Source: Gloeothece verrucosa PCC 7822
GTDB taxonomy: Bacteria > Cyanobacteriota > Cyanobacteriia > Cyanobacteriales > Microcystaceae
NCBI RefSeq assembly: GCF_000147335.1
Contig: NC_014502.1
Coordinates: 124,001 to 188,000 of the forward strand
Direction of reading: 5' to 3'
Length of the DNA: 64,000 nt
The first letter of the stretch is position 1; every line of letters begins with the position of its first letter. The translations under genes were made by a program, and so were the position numbers. Below the pieces are notes generated by a model. That model was not told where the DNA came from and ran no database searches. It saw only the letters and a program-made list of their open reading frames with translations. Shown one piece after another: positions 27,089 through 36,332 of this stretch.

Positions 27089-28954
27089 TTATTTTTTGAT
27101 GAGACTGTTAGTGTTAATTGGCGGCTGCATCAGAAATTGCTGCATCAAATGTGCGATTTGGGTTTCAAACTCTTGACGCATTGTTTGTAGATCGGCTTGA
27201 CGTGATTGTCGCTCTACCGTTAACTGTTCCTCTAAGGAAGACACCCGATCTTGCAATGTTCCTTTATATTGTATTTCTTCATCCAAACGTTGTTGAGTTT
27301 CCATAAGTTTTTCTTGTATTGGTGCTGTCTTATCCCTCACCAGATTCTCTACTTCAAAAGCCGAGTATTTCATAACCTCCTTCTTCAAGAGTTTAGTAGG
27401 ATCTTTACCGAAGTCCGTGATCGCTTGGTACAAATCATCCTTCCAAGGACGATTTTTATTGGTAATGGGGTCTAGGGGACGCTCATTTAAAATGGCAAGC
27501 TCATCTACAGCCGATTTTAAGACAGCGATCGCATCCCAAGGAAGTTTATATAGGCTTTCTACTAGCTGAAAATCGTATTCTTCGACGTAAATATTCAATT
27601 CAGAGCGGATTAGGCTTAAAACATCTGTTGCGTAGCCATCTTCTCCCAATACCTCAATTAAATCGCTAATCCAGGGGGCGGGTACGAACTTGCCGTCGAT
27701 TTTACCTAAAGGACGACCCAATCCTTCTCCAAATTTATTAAACTGTTCTTGCTTGTGTGCGGCTAATCTCAACACTTTTGTCCGTAACTCTTCCTTTTGC
27801 CCATCATCAAGGTTCAAAATCTTCTGTACTTTATTCCACTGCTTAATATCATTGAGTCGAATGGGTAAATATTCCCCCTTTGGCTTGTCAGGGATGACTT
27901 TTAATAGGTGCGATTTCCATTTGATGAGTGTTAAAGCACCCAAATTATTGATAACAGGTTGTTTTTTAACCAAGTTTTCAAAGGGCTTCTTGAAGGTATT
28001 GATCAAAGATTTTGGCCAGTCAAACGGCGATCTCAGTTTAGTCTCCAATTCTTCGGTTGCTCCTCCTACCGAGGGAAGATTACAATTGGGCAGGGCAGCG
28101 TCAACAACTTTTTCGAGTTCAACCAACTTCTCAAGAGATAGGCTGTTTAATTCGATCAAATTCGATGTGAAATCTATGGAGAAATAAAAGGCGATTTCAG
28201 GTGAATACCAACCACTGACAACCTCCTCGAAATCGCTCAGGAGAACTTCAACACCACCGGTGTCAACAATTGGCCGTCCTCTAGATGCTGCCAGTTGTTG
28301 ACATTCTAGTTGAAGTTCAAGCAAGTCGGGGGTTGCATCAATTATCCCTTTTTCTAACAGACTTTTAAATCGATGCTCGATTAGTCGCCAGTCTGTGTGA
28401 AATAGTGGCTTATCGGTCAACTCCAACGTCAAGATAAAAACATCATCTTTCTTGCCAGCACTAACCCGACGTTGGCCAACCCTATAATGCCCAAGTTGCT
28501 GCCCCACTTCCAATAACTCTAACTTAGCTTGCAGTGCAACGGCGGCAGCATAAGAGGACGAGGCTTGCCACCATGCTAGTACAACGAATCCGATATTGAG
28601 TAACTCTTCTACGTTTGAGCCAGGGAATTGGGATTGGAGCAGAGCTTTATATAGAGCGTTGGAGAATTCCTCCAACTTCATTCCTTCTTTATATTCGTCT
28701 TTAAAATTATTAGCGGCTATCTCGTCACATTTCTGCAATAATTCGGCTTTAGCTTGACCTAATTCGGCAAAATTCGGCAATATTTTGGCTAAATATTGAG
28801 TTGATTCGGTAATTAGTTTAAAGATTTTTTGGCTCTCTCGGTTAAAAATGAGTTCTTCTACTATTGCTCTTACGGTTTGTTGGGAAAATTCATCTCTAGA
28901 GGTCGCTTTACAATCGGAAACGTGGGTTGAGTCTTGTTGGTATTGTGCTATCAT
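27089..28954 (-). CDS. Large plasmid protein of unknown function with C-terminal coiled coil
   Basis: About 621 aa from the ATG at 28954. The frame opens 15 bases earlier. It is mostly helical, with a small hydrophobic helix near residue 130 (LNIGFVVLAWWQASSSYAAA) and a clear coiled coil at about 545-610 (EKLMETQQRLDEEIQYKGTL onward). It has no motif I can name. It is a single gene between the recombinase and the response regulator, both on the same strand. Confidence 0.6.
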   Translation of the reverse strand: MIAQYQQDSTHVSDCKATSRDEFSQQTVRAIVEELIFNRESQKIFKLITESTQYLAKILPNFAELGQAKAELLQKCDEIAANNFKDEYKEGMKLEEFSNALYKALLQSQFPGSNVEELLNIGFVVLAWWQASSSYAAAVALQAKLELLEVGQQLGHYRVGQRRVSAGKKDDVFILTLELTDKPLFHTDWRLIEHRFKSLLEKGIIDATPDLLELQLECQQLAASRGRPIVDTGGVEVLLSDFEEVVSGWYSPEIAFYFSIDFTSNLIELNSLSLEKLVELEKVVDAALPNCNLPSVGGATEELETKLRSPFDWPKSLINTFKKPFENLVKKQPVINNLGALTLIKWKSHLLKVIPDKPKGEYLPIRLNDIKQWNKVQKILNLDDGQKEELRTKVLRLAAHKQEQFNKFGEGLGRPLGKIDGKFVPAPWISDLIEVLGEDGYATDVLSLIRSELNIYVEEYDFQLVESLYKLPWDAIAVLKSAVDELAILNERPLDPITNKNRPWKDDLYQAITDFGKDPTKLLKKEVMKYSAFEVENLVRDKTAPIQEKLMETQQRLDEEIQYKGTLQDRVSSLEEQLTVERQSRQADLQTMRQEFETQIAHLMQQFLMQPPINTNSLIKK

Positions 28955-29060
28955 AATAAATATTATCAAGTGTTATTTGAGGTATATTATACCTCAATCT
29001 CTAAAAAAATTGCGATAGAAAAAAATATATCTCATTCTCCTTGCCAGTGAAAAGAAACAA

Positions 29061-29900
29061 TTAAGGGGAACGAAATTCGGGAGGAAGAGTATCAGCAATA
29101 CTTCGTGGAATATATTTACTCTGATCTTTTTTAGTATTTTTATCAAACCATTTGAGATAATAATACTTTCCTTTTTCAGTAGAACGTCGAATACTTTCTT
29201 CAATCCGATAAATCACCAACTCATCAGTGGGAATTTCTGAAGGCAGAAGTTTTTCTTCAAGTTTTTCAAGTACCCATTTTCGTAAAATTTTTTGACGTTG
29301 TTGTTGTACAGAATCGATTAAAGCTTTAGCCCTAGAGGGAACTTCTCGATAAAACTCCTTCATATAAGGATAACTCAAGTCGGCCACTAATTCTTTAATT
29401 AATTTTAATTTTTTGCGCTCAGAAAAACGCTTAATGGCTTCTCTTACTTGAGGGTAATCTAGTAACTCTTTATCTGCCTCAGTGATAGCTGATTGGGAAA
29501 CCGTTTCAGAAAGTAAAAAGACCATTAAATCTCTTAACACTTTAAACTGATATTGATTCTGACCTTTCGGTAACACACAAACAACTCGATTTAAATTTTG
29601 TGAACTAAGATTCACTATTTTTTCCGGATAGGCCGTGTAGCAGATAATGGGGCAATTGATGTTGTGGTTGGAAACCTCAGTTAAAAATTGTAGCCCATTA
29701 ATTTGAGCCGGCTCCATTTTTAAATCAAGAAGAATTAATACTATTTCTTTTTCTGTATCGTTTTTAATGGCTTCAAGACCTTGTTCAGTCGATGGTGTAA
29801 ACTCGAAAGAGAATAATCCTTGTTCCAGTTCAAGATGGCATCCACGTCGGCAAATTCGTTGGAATCGTAAGTCATCTTCTATCACTAAAATTTTTCTCAT
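29061..29900 (-). CDS. Response regulator with novel C-terminal domain
   Basis: 279 aa. Residues 1-135 are an intact receiver: acidic pair E8-D9-D10, phosphorylated D59 (LLDLKM), T88 (CYTAY) and K111 (LPKG). The remainder is helical with a basic end (YYYLKWFDKNTKKDQSKYIP) and is not a standard HTH output. The likely kinase partner survives only as a fragment at 30004-30201, just upstream on the same strand. Confidence 0.8.
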   Translation of the reverse strand: MRKILVIEDDLRFQRICRRGCHLELEQGLFSFEFTPSTEQGLEAIKNDTEKEIVLILLDLKMEPAQINGLQFLTEVSNHNINCPIICYTAYPEKIVNLSSQNLNRVVCVLPKGQNQYQFKVLRDLMVFLLSETVSQSAITEADKELLDYPQVREAIKRFSERKKLKLIKELVADLSYPYMKEFYREVPSRAKALIDSVQQQRQKILRKWVLEKLEEKLLPSEIPTDELVIYRIEESIRRSTEKGKYYYLKWFDKNTKKDQSKYIPRSIADTLPPEFRSP

Positions 29901-30003
29901 GATTTTCTCCTTTGCTATTTTCTATATTAAGTGTAAAATAGCCCCCCAAAAGAGGCAACAGAAGAAGAGGGCAACAGATAAGAGTTTAAAGGATTTTTAA
30001 GAG

Positions 30004-30201
30004 TTAATGTATTGGCGGGAATCTCTGATAGATTTTTGATTCCACCATCTCTAGGGTAATGGTAATTTCTTGTAAAATGATTTCAAAATTATTTAAAATT
30101 TCATGGCTCATAGCCGGACTTAATTTTCCTAAAAAAGCTAATCGTTCTTGAGAGAGCATTCGCTCTTGAATTTCCTGAACACGTTGTTCTAACTGGTTAG
30201 C
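30004..30201 (-). pseudogene. Histidine kinase remnant carrying the H-box
   Basis: The frame is open between a TAA at 30202-30204 and its own TAA at 30004. It reads as a coiled coil leading to ERLAFLGKLSPAMSHEILNN, the dimerisation/phospho-acceptor box of histidine kinases with its conserved His. No ATP-binding domain follows and no proper start precedes it. It is a truncated kinase next to an orphan regulator. Confidence 0.65.
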
Positions 30202-30502
30202 TTAATCCGCGAAAAGCCCAAGGAGTGAATTTTCGACAATAATACCCCCTCTTCACCGTCGGCTTGTCCTGACCCCTCGCATAAACGAGGGGGAAGGGAT
30301 GAATCGCTTAATCCGGGATTCATCCGATTGTTAAAACTTACTTATTGTTTTCATTAACCTCTGTAAAGATTTTGCATACAACGTTTCTACACTCACGGCG
30401 GTATGTGAACCAGATTGGGTATTACTCACTAGCCAAGGTTGACTAAACGAGCCGCAGAAGATAGAATTTTAAATAAAACTCAAGAAAATTAGAAAAATTC
30501 CG
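30202..30502. other. Non-coding patch with two strong hairpins, likely mobile-element debris
   Basis: Hairpin one: CCCCTCG-CATAAA-CGAGGGG at 30273-30292. Hairpin two: nine-base arms GGATGAATC and GATTCATCC at 30297-30325. On the minus strand a frame ending SVETLYAKSLQRLMKTISKF lies at about 30339-30430 without a start. This resembles the terminal region of an IS200/IS605-like element, and the kinase frame breaks off exactly at its edge. The element type is a guess. Confidence 0.4.
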
Positions 30503-31425
30503 ATGAAAAAATTATTATTGTTGTCCGTAATTTCCCTAGGGATAGGATTAGGGAGTAATAGTCCGGTTCAAGCCGCAACCATTGCCCTATTTAATAATCC
30601 TTATTACATCGCTCAAAATACCACTAAAAATTTGATAAATATTCTTAAATCTTTTGGGCATCAAGTGAATATATTTACAAGTTTTGAGCCGAGTGCATGG
30701 CAGAATGCCACCAAAAATCAGTTAATTTTTATTCCTGATCAAGTATATTCTATTTTACCCGCTTTATCTTTAGAAACTCAAAATATCATCAAAAATTATG
30801 TCGCCACTGGAGGTGGGTTGATAGGTGGTGCTACGGGAGACACAGCTTTTCCTGTTTTTAATGCGCTTTTTGGCTGGAACCTAGAAGAAAATTTGGTTCT
30901 TCAGACTCAAGTATGCTAATTCATCTCTGTAAGCCATGTAAACGAATGATTTTAGTTAGAAACTATTAGTAACTAGCCGAAATCTTTATTCTATATTGAT
31001 TAGGTTGTGTTAGTTAGCATACTTCAGTCGGTAGAACCGAAAATTTTACCAATAAAACTTTTTATTTAAATACAAATAATGCGGCTGGAACGATATTTGA
31101 AACCGAAGCACCGTTTTTTGTTAAGCCTGCTTTTCCCACTACTCCAGCCTCTATTGCTTCTCTTCCTTCTGGGGCAAAAAGTATTTATGACAATGGGGGA
31201 AATTCAACGGCTTTGTTCGTTGCCTCTTTTGGAGAAGGAAACATAGCAGGCCTTACTTATGGCTATGGAGAGGTTACTCCAGAACCTGGATGGGGAAAAA
31301 TAACAGATATAAGCGTAAAATATGTAGCCAGTCAATCTACTCCGACTCCGATTCCTGAACCTTCTTTATTAATAGGGTTAACCGCTTTTATTTTAGGAGG
31401 AGTAACCCGCAAAAAAACTCATTAA
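30503..31425 (+). pseudogene. PEP-CTERM secreted protein split by a small inverted-repeat element
   Basis: The N-terminal frame (30503-30919) has a signal peptide (KKLLLLSVISLGIGLG, then VQAA) and a GATase-like start (IALFNNPYYI, later YVATGGGLIGGATGD). The reading resumes after the insertion at about 31025 (SVGRTENFTNKTFYLNT) and ends with a PEP-CTERM anchor. That anchor is TPIPEPSLL, then a hydrophobic span, then RKKTH. The insertion at 30909-31024 introduces a stop. PEP-CTERM proteins are exported and sorted by exosortase. The intact ends point to a recent break. Confidence 0.8.
30909..31024. mobile_element. 116-bp MITE-like insertion
   Basis: Bounded by 11-bp perfect inverted repeats (AAGTATGCTAA and TTAGCATACTT). 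It interrupts the PEP-CTERM gene and has no coding capacity. An exact target duplication cannot be settled. Removing it with a two- or three-base duplication (CT or ACT) restores the host frame. Confidence 0.7.
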
Positions 31426-31484
31426 ACGGTTTAATTGAAAATCTAAATATTGATAAAACTTTAAGAAATTAGTCAAGAAAACAT

Positions 31485-33020
31485 TTAAGGTGATAAATCA
31501 AAATTTTCTTCAGAATCAGGTGGTGCAGGTTTAGATTCCAGACCCATCTGGCCTGATTCAATTTCAGATTTTTTCAAAGAAAAGTCCGAGGAAGTAGAGG
31601 AATAAGATAAAACTTTAGTGATTTGAGGATAGAAATTTTGTAATTGAAAATCTTCAGGTAATTTGTTGCTCTCAACCGGTTTTGTAAATAAAACATTTGC
31701 ATTATTCTCTCCACAAAAGCCGCTTGTGGCTAAATTACCTACAAACGCTGAACCGATAAAATAAAACGCATCAACCGCAGCACTTTTTTTCCTAAGTCCC
31801 AATTGATAACCAGGCGCTACAATTAAGGCTTCGATATTATCACTCCCAGTAAGACAAATTTGAGGATTAATGAGGTCCCATTCTCCTAATGTATCCTTCC
31901 CATCTCCCCCGTAGCCAACAATTACCAAGTCTTCAGGATTACACTCAGGATTAGTGCCGCAAAGATGTTGAATTTCCGTACCGGATTCTATGGAACCGAG
32001 TAAATAAAGCACAACTTTAACGTGTTTTCCATTGTACATAGTATTAATCTTTAAAGATTTATTTTTCAGGGCCATAGAACTAACAACATATTCATAGACA
32101 GGAAGAGTTTCTATAGCATTAGAAGCCTCTCAACTTGGCTTATCTTTAACTCTTGGCAAACTTAACAGACTATTAACACTGCTATCTTTTAGAATCAATT
32201 TTTGCTGAGAAGTGGGAATGCGGCTAGAGATCTCCTCAAGGTTAGGTAAAGGAGGAGGTTCTAGGGCGACATACTTAGCTTGATAAGTATCTTCTTTCAG
32301 TCGAACTTTATCAATAGGAAAAGAACAATTACTTGCCCATACATTGCCCTCAAAAGTTAAATATCCTGTTCCCTCCCATCCTTTCTGTACCCATAGCACA
32401 GGTATTTTAAGCGGCAGCGTATTTACCTGAAACTGGAGATTTAATTGAGATACAGCCGAACCATCAGAATTTTGAGCCAGTAATACTACCTTTAAGATAT
32501 TTTTGTCGGCATTGAAATCAAACTCAGGAACAGCAAAACTGTATGGCTCCTTATTGGAAGACTCTAACATTTGGAATCCACCCGATGCAAATAAATCAAT
32601 CAATTCTTTTTGATGATTCCATTCTTGATCCGTTTTACAAATTCTCAGCAATTTTTGCAGCTTCAAGTCTGATGGGGTATCGCTGTTAATATGAGATGTC
32701 CAACTTTCACGATTGATGTCGAGTAAAGGGCCATTTTTAGCCATAAAACTGCCAAAATGTGCTAAGCCAGAATCTAAAGCATCTTCTATTTTTTTTGTTT
32801 GAATTTCCGAGTTTACGATTTTTTGATGAGTCTCTGAAGCGATTAAAGCGGCTAAAGCAATGAACAGAATGGCCACTCCCAAACCGAGGGCGATAACCAT
32901 AGCAAACCCTTGCTCGGTAGTGTGAAGAGCGATTTTGTGCTTGAAAAGTGCCCTAATATGCTTAGACAAGAGTAACCAACTCGTTTTTTTTCTAGATTGT
33001 CCTATTTTCTTTTCTGTCAC
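31485..33020 (-). pseudogene. PilX-like pilin-type protein interrupted by one in-frame TGA
   Basis: The frame spans 512 codons with one TGA at 32130-32132, ending a 296-aa N-terminal part. The N terminus has a basic leader, TTEQGFAMVIALG and a hydrophobic helix of about 20 residues, as in type IV pilin-like or PilX-family proteins. The downstream part (31485-32075 counted from its first ATG) continues in the same frame with EASNAIETLPVYEYVV before that ATG. It ends in a low-complexity serine/proline stretch. A secreted or surface protein is likely. The stop is a single-codon event. Confidence 0.7.
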
Positions 33021-33183
33021 CGTGAGCTAAATCGCAGACTCGCGCAATTAACTCAATAGTAATAGAAAAATAGGCAGAATGCAAGAGTTATGATTTAGTT
33101 TATACCATTTTTCTTTTCCTTAGTCTCAATTCAGGAGGAGAATGCTAGCTTAGAGCCAATCAAGTTAATTATTGAACAAAATT

Positions 33184-33235
33184 GTTTCGCGCAGTCCCCA
33201 CCTAAAATCTTTGATTTAGGTGGGGTTAGCGAAAC
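33184..33235. other. Strong extended hairpin
   Basis: An inner 11-bp stem (CCCCACCTAAA / TTTAGGTGGGG) sits inside an outer GTTTCGC / GCGAAAC stem. It has no T run on either side, so it is not an ordinary terminator. It could be the end of a lost mobile element or mark the 3' end of the minus-strand gene at 33315. Confidence 0.5.
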
Positions 33236-33314
33236 CGATAAACAAACTAAAAGAAGAGCGAAAGTGATTAGTAAATCCTGTCAATTACAATTGATAGATA
33301 ATAATTTCCCGATC

Positions 33315-33689
33315 TTAGGAGGATTTGCTAAGTTTAAGTTTCATCCAATCTTTTGTTATATAAGAGAATGAATTAAGAGCTTGAACATTTCGCAGATAGG
33401 CAAAATAGGAATTTATAGCTACCCAATCTGAATAGGTGATCAATGGCAACGTTTCTACCTTTGTATTCGGTAAAATAATCGAGATTGGCTGAGTTTTCCC
33501 CGAGAAACCATGACTCTTAAGGCGTTTAACTTTTTCAGGGGTTAGGGTTTGCCACCATTCCAAGTTTTTGCCATAACTCGATAAAGTTTCCCCTAAATCT
33601 ATATATCTTTCGTTTTGCTCATTAATAAGGGTAAGAGTTTGGTTATCGCCGATATTCAGAGTAGAGGTGTTTGGAGTGAAATTAACCAT
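33315..33689 (-). CDS. Hypothetical protein, 124 aa
   Basis: A soluble protein with strand-rich N terminus (LNIGDNQTLTLINEQNERYI) and a helical C terminus. The segment LEWWQTLTPEKVKRLKSHGF could be a short helix-loop-helix. The family is not recognised. It is 80 bases downstream of the relaxase gene on the same strand. Confidence 0.5.
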   Translation of the reverse strand: MVNFTPNTSTLNIGDNQTLTLINEQNERYIDLGETLSSYGKNLEWWQTLTPEKVKRLKSHGFSGKTQPISIILPNTKVETLPLITYSDWVAINSYFAYLRNVQALNSFSYITKDWMKLKLSKSS

Positions 33690-33769
33690 GATGAGCTTGC
33701 CAAAAATTTGCTGAATTTATATGATTAGAAATATTCTTCAGTCTTTAGGGAAAAGGTAGCTTAGATAAG

Positions 33770-34693
33770 CTATCTTCCCCTACTTCGAGGTCTTAAGCGG
33801 ATTTCAATAAATTCGTCGGCTTCAAGTTCAATTTGTACCTCTTGTTGAATCTGAATTTGTTCAAGTTGATGAGCAAACTGTAAATTCTTTAGAGACTCAA
33901 TTAACGCTAAATCCGTAGTGGGATTGAAGGTTAATTGATGGGAACGTCGGCTTTTATAGGTCAATCCAGGTAGTGTATAGTCTTTTCCCAGTTGAGTGCC
34001 GCTAAAATTAAATTTCCCGATTTGGTAACGTACACCTTGAACTGTATTAGTCCGTTGGGTTTTCCTTATTCCCAATTCAATATCCTGCTGTCTTAACATT
34101 GTGGCTAGATCTACCAATGACGATGAGTGGGGATACACGCTGTCGATGGTCGTTTTCAGTAAATTGTAGGCGTGTTGCTTATCCTTCTCCTTATCCGGTG
34201 GGGAATAGTCGTCCAGCTTCACCCCTTCGGTATCCCGAAGTTTATATCTTTTAGGTACAGGGGTTTGAAGACCGTATTTTTCCTCTAGATGTCTTACAGC
34301 TTTTTGCCCCTCAATATAATCCCAGGAGTCAGATACGCAAGTGCCATTCGACCTTACCCTAGCCGCTACGATGTGGATGTGGTCATGATCTTTCTCATTG
34401 TGCTGGACGACGAGATACGGGACGTTATGAAACTTCTGATGTCTCATGAAATCCGATGCTACGGACTTCCAGGTAAGGGGGTCGAGTTTCTCACCTTTGA
34501 CCAGGGAGAGCATAGCGTGATAGACTGGCCGCGTCACCCTCGGATTACGATGGCAACATACCTCAAAATGCGTCGCTAGTTCAGCAGGTGATGTGACGTT
34601 AACATTGCTGTCAATGACAACGTGACCGGTTCTACCCAGAACGTAAGCCAGACACCCATAGAAATTGGTTCCTTTAATCTGCTTGGCAATCAT
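33770..34693 (-). CDS. Relaxase/mobilisation nuclease, MobP class
   Basis: 307 aa. The N terminus has KGTNFYGCLAYVLG with the candidate nicking tyrosine (Y12 or Y17). The metal-binding histidines are in HNEKDHDHIHIVAAR (H103, H105, H107). This is the motif order of MOBP relaxases, which cut oriT and lead the strand into the recipient. It overlaps the end of the mobC-like gene by 20 bases. The C-terminal tail is basic, ending in RLRPRSRGR. Confidence 0.9.
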   Translation of the reverse strand: MIAKQIKGTNFYGCLAYVLGRTGHVVIDSNVNVTSPAELATHFEVCCHRNPRVTRPVYHAMLSLVKGEKLDPLTWKSVASDFMRHQKFHNVPYLVVQHNEKDHDHIHIVAARVRSNGTCVSDSWDYIEGQKAVRHLEEKYGLQTPVPKRYKLRDTEGVKLDDYSPPDKEKDKQHAYNLLKTTIDSVYPHSSSLVDLATMLRQQDIELGIRKTQRTNTVQGVRYQIGKFNFSGTQLGKDYTLPGLTYKSRRSHQLTFNPTTDLALIESLKNLQFAHQLEQIQIQQEVQIELEADEFIEIRLRPRSRGR

Positions 34694-35033
34694 AGTCCAT
34701 CTGTTCGCGGATTTGGTCTATTTGAGTTGATACGTTGGCGAGTTGCTCCTTAAGTTCAAAGATCACATCGTAGGGAACATTGGCATTAAATTTGTTATGG
34801 GTATTGAGGACTTTGGTAATTTGGTTGATGTTATTGCTGATTTTTCCGAGTTTTAAATAAGTCCTAATATTGACATCGGGAATATGGAAGACCAAGAATT
34901 TTTTATAGATAACGGAACGGAATACATCGCTTAAAGTTATTCCTAAGTCGTCAGCTAACTGTTCGGCTTTAACTTTTTCAAGTTGGGTCAGGCGCAGTTG
35001 AAACTTACAAAGTCGTTGTGAGGTCATAAACAT
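34674..35033 (-). CDS. MobC-like relaxosome accessory protein
   Basis: 119 aa. Residues 8-45 look like a ribbon-helix-helix (FQLRLTQLEKVKAEQLADDL, then GITLSDVFRSVI). The later KLGKISNNINQITKVLNTH is the conserved MobC box. The end is a coiled coil. It should bind oriT and help the relaxase open it. First gene of the pair, translationally coupled to the relaxase. Confidence 0.85.
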   Translation of the reverse strand: MFMTSQRLCKFQLRLTQLEKVKAEQLADDLGITLSDVFRSVIYKKFLVFHIPDVNIRTYLKLGKISNNINQITKVLNTHNKFNANVPYDVIFELKEQLANVSTQIDQIREQMDYDCQAD

Positions 35034-35341
35034 AAGTCCTTTCTACTCTTTAAAAGAATGTTTTCATTTCTTTTTGGGGAAAATAATTATTGATGCTTTT
35101 TTTAGTTCCCTCATATCCTTAAAATTGATAAATAGGTAATGGAAAAATGTACCATCGCTAGGAAGGCTGCTACAAGATAGTTGAAGGCTATTGGATTATT
35201 AATAAATACTATTGACTGCCTATCAATTGTCGGGGGTGGTGCGCTCTGGATTGATAGAAGAGATATTTAAAATTGTCGGATGGTGGTGTCGATTTAATTA
35301 TCTTGCCATAGCACATTAACTATGGCAATACCTTTGACAAA
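35034..35341. other. Candidate oriT region
   Basis: About 300 non-coding bases before mobC. An inverted repeat CTATCAAT...ATTGATAG (35220-35227 and 35250-35257) encloses GTGGTGCGCTCTGG. That stretch is similar to the nick core GTGCGCCCT of IncQ-type oriT. A direct repeat starts AATTGTCGG and ends TGGTGGTG or GGTGGTG (35226-35242 and 35271-35288). A perfect 9-bp hairpin (TTGCCATAG/CTATGGCAA) lies at about 35302-35327. Location, symmetry and core are all consistent with oriT. The exact nick site is not determined. Confidence 0.55.
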
Positions 35342-35916
35342 TTATTTTTCAGTTATTTTTTGAGCGAAGGTTACTAAGCGTGACCAGCAAAATACCGTAA
35401 ATCTTGGCTTACCATCGACAATCGTTAATAAGGGTAACTTTCCTGCTCGTAATGATGAGCAGGAAAGTTCGTCATAATCGTGCCAATCTTCATCAAATCT
35501 CCAGCCCACGCGATCACAGAAGGATAGCCAAGTATTCCAATTAAAGTCATTGCTTCCCCCTAATTCCTGGTAAATTTTAGCTTGAGTGGAGAACCCAAAA
35601 TGACCATCGCTCGAGTCTGACCACATTTTGTCTATTTCTTGTAATAGCTCAAAGGGTAGATTTTTGATGTCCGAGACTCTTAACCAACGTTCAAGGGTTC
35701 TTTCGACGTAAGGGTGGATATCATCTGCTGTTGCTGGTTTTTAAGGGTACTCAGCAATAGTTCATCATCCCCTACTTCTTTTTCTAGTTGTAGGCGTTCT
35801 GATTCAGTCTGCGCTAACTCTTTACATCTGAGTTGTACGATGGCTTTGAGTTCAGTGGTTAATGATAAGAAAAACTGCTGGTAAGCTTCTTTATGCTTTC
35901 TGTTGTCCGTGATCTA
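35342..35916 (-). pseudogene. Decayed GUN4-domain gene
   Basis: Only the last 94 codons follow an ATG (35626). They read as the end of a GUN4 domain (SDGHFGFSTQAKIYQELGG, then DRVGWRFDEDW). The rest of the domain continues upstream without a start (DIHPYVERTLERWLRVSDIK), back to a TAA at about 35740. Beyond it, in another frame, is a helical segment (EAYQQFFLSLTTELKAIVQL). One added base in AAAAA near 35740 would join the two. GUN4 domains bind tetrapyrroles; plasmid-borne signalling versions exist in cyanobacteria. Confidence 0.65.
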
Positions 35917-36332
35917 TTTTTGAAAACCTTAAGAAAATCTAAAACCGTGATGCTTATTTTCAAGGGGGTGCAGGGGTTCCCCCCTGCCGAGCCTGCCGTG
36001 CTTATTGATGAGGCGTGTACTGTTTTTGTCATGACATAGGCATGGCTCGCTAAGTGTATTATTGTTGTGCTACATCGTGTAATAATTTCGTTTATTGTTG
36101 AGTTATCGATCACCCGATATCGAGGGCAGGAGTGAATTTGAGGCGTGTGCTATACGTATACAGTGTGGCTCAAATTTAGGGAAGCCGTGAATTTGAAGCG
36201 AATTTTAGACGTTTAAAAGGTGGATACCGCTCCCGGTTTTCGCCCCAAATGACGCTTTCTCGTTGACCCCCCAAACAGTACAAAAATACTATAGATTAAG
36301 AGAAGATTAATGTGTAAAAGCGAGGGTTTTAA
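35917..36332. other. Leader region of the par operon
   Basis: No convincing gene. It contains inverted and repeated elements: AATTTGAG (36133) and CTCAAATT (36170) around a TATACGTATA palindrome, and another AATTTGA at 36189. These could be the centromere-like or operator site of the ParM system. A 5' hairpin-rich stretch near 35975 (CAGGGGTTCCCCCCTG) is also seen. Confidence 0.45.
36263..36292 (+). promoter_or_regulatory. Likely sigma-70 promoter of the parM operon
   Basis: TTGACC at 36263-36268 and TACTAT at 36287-36292 with an 18-base spacer, 40 bases before the parM start. Fits the housekeeping consensus well at the -35 and moderately at the -10. Confidence 0.5.

Noticed and set aside
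35859-36113. 84-codon minus-strand frame
   Set aside because: Composition is repetitive, no ribosome-binding site, and it overlaps the decayed GUN4 gene's 5' part and the par leader.
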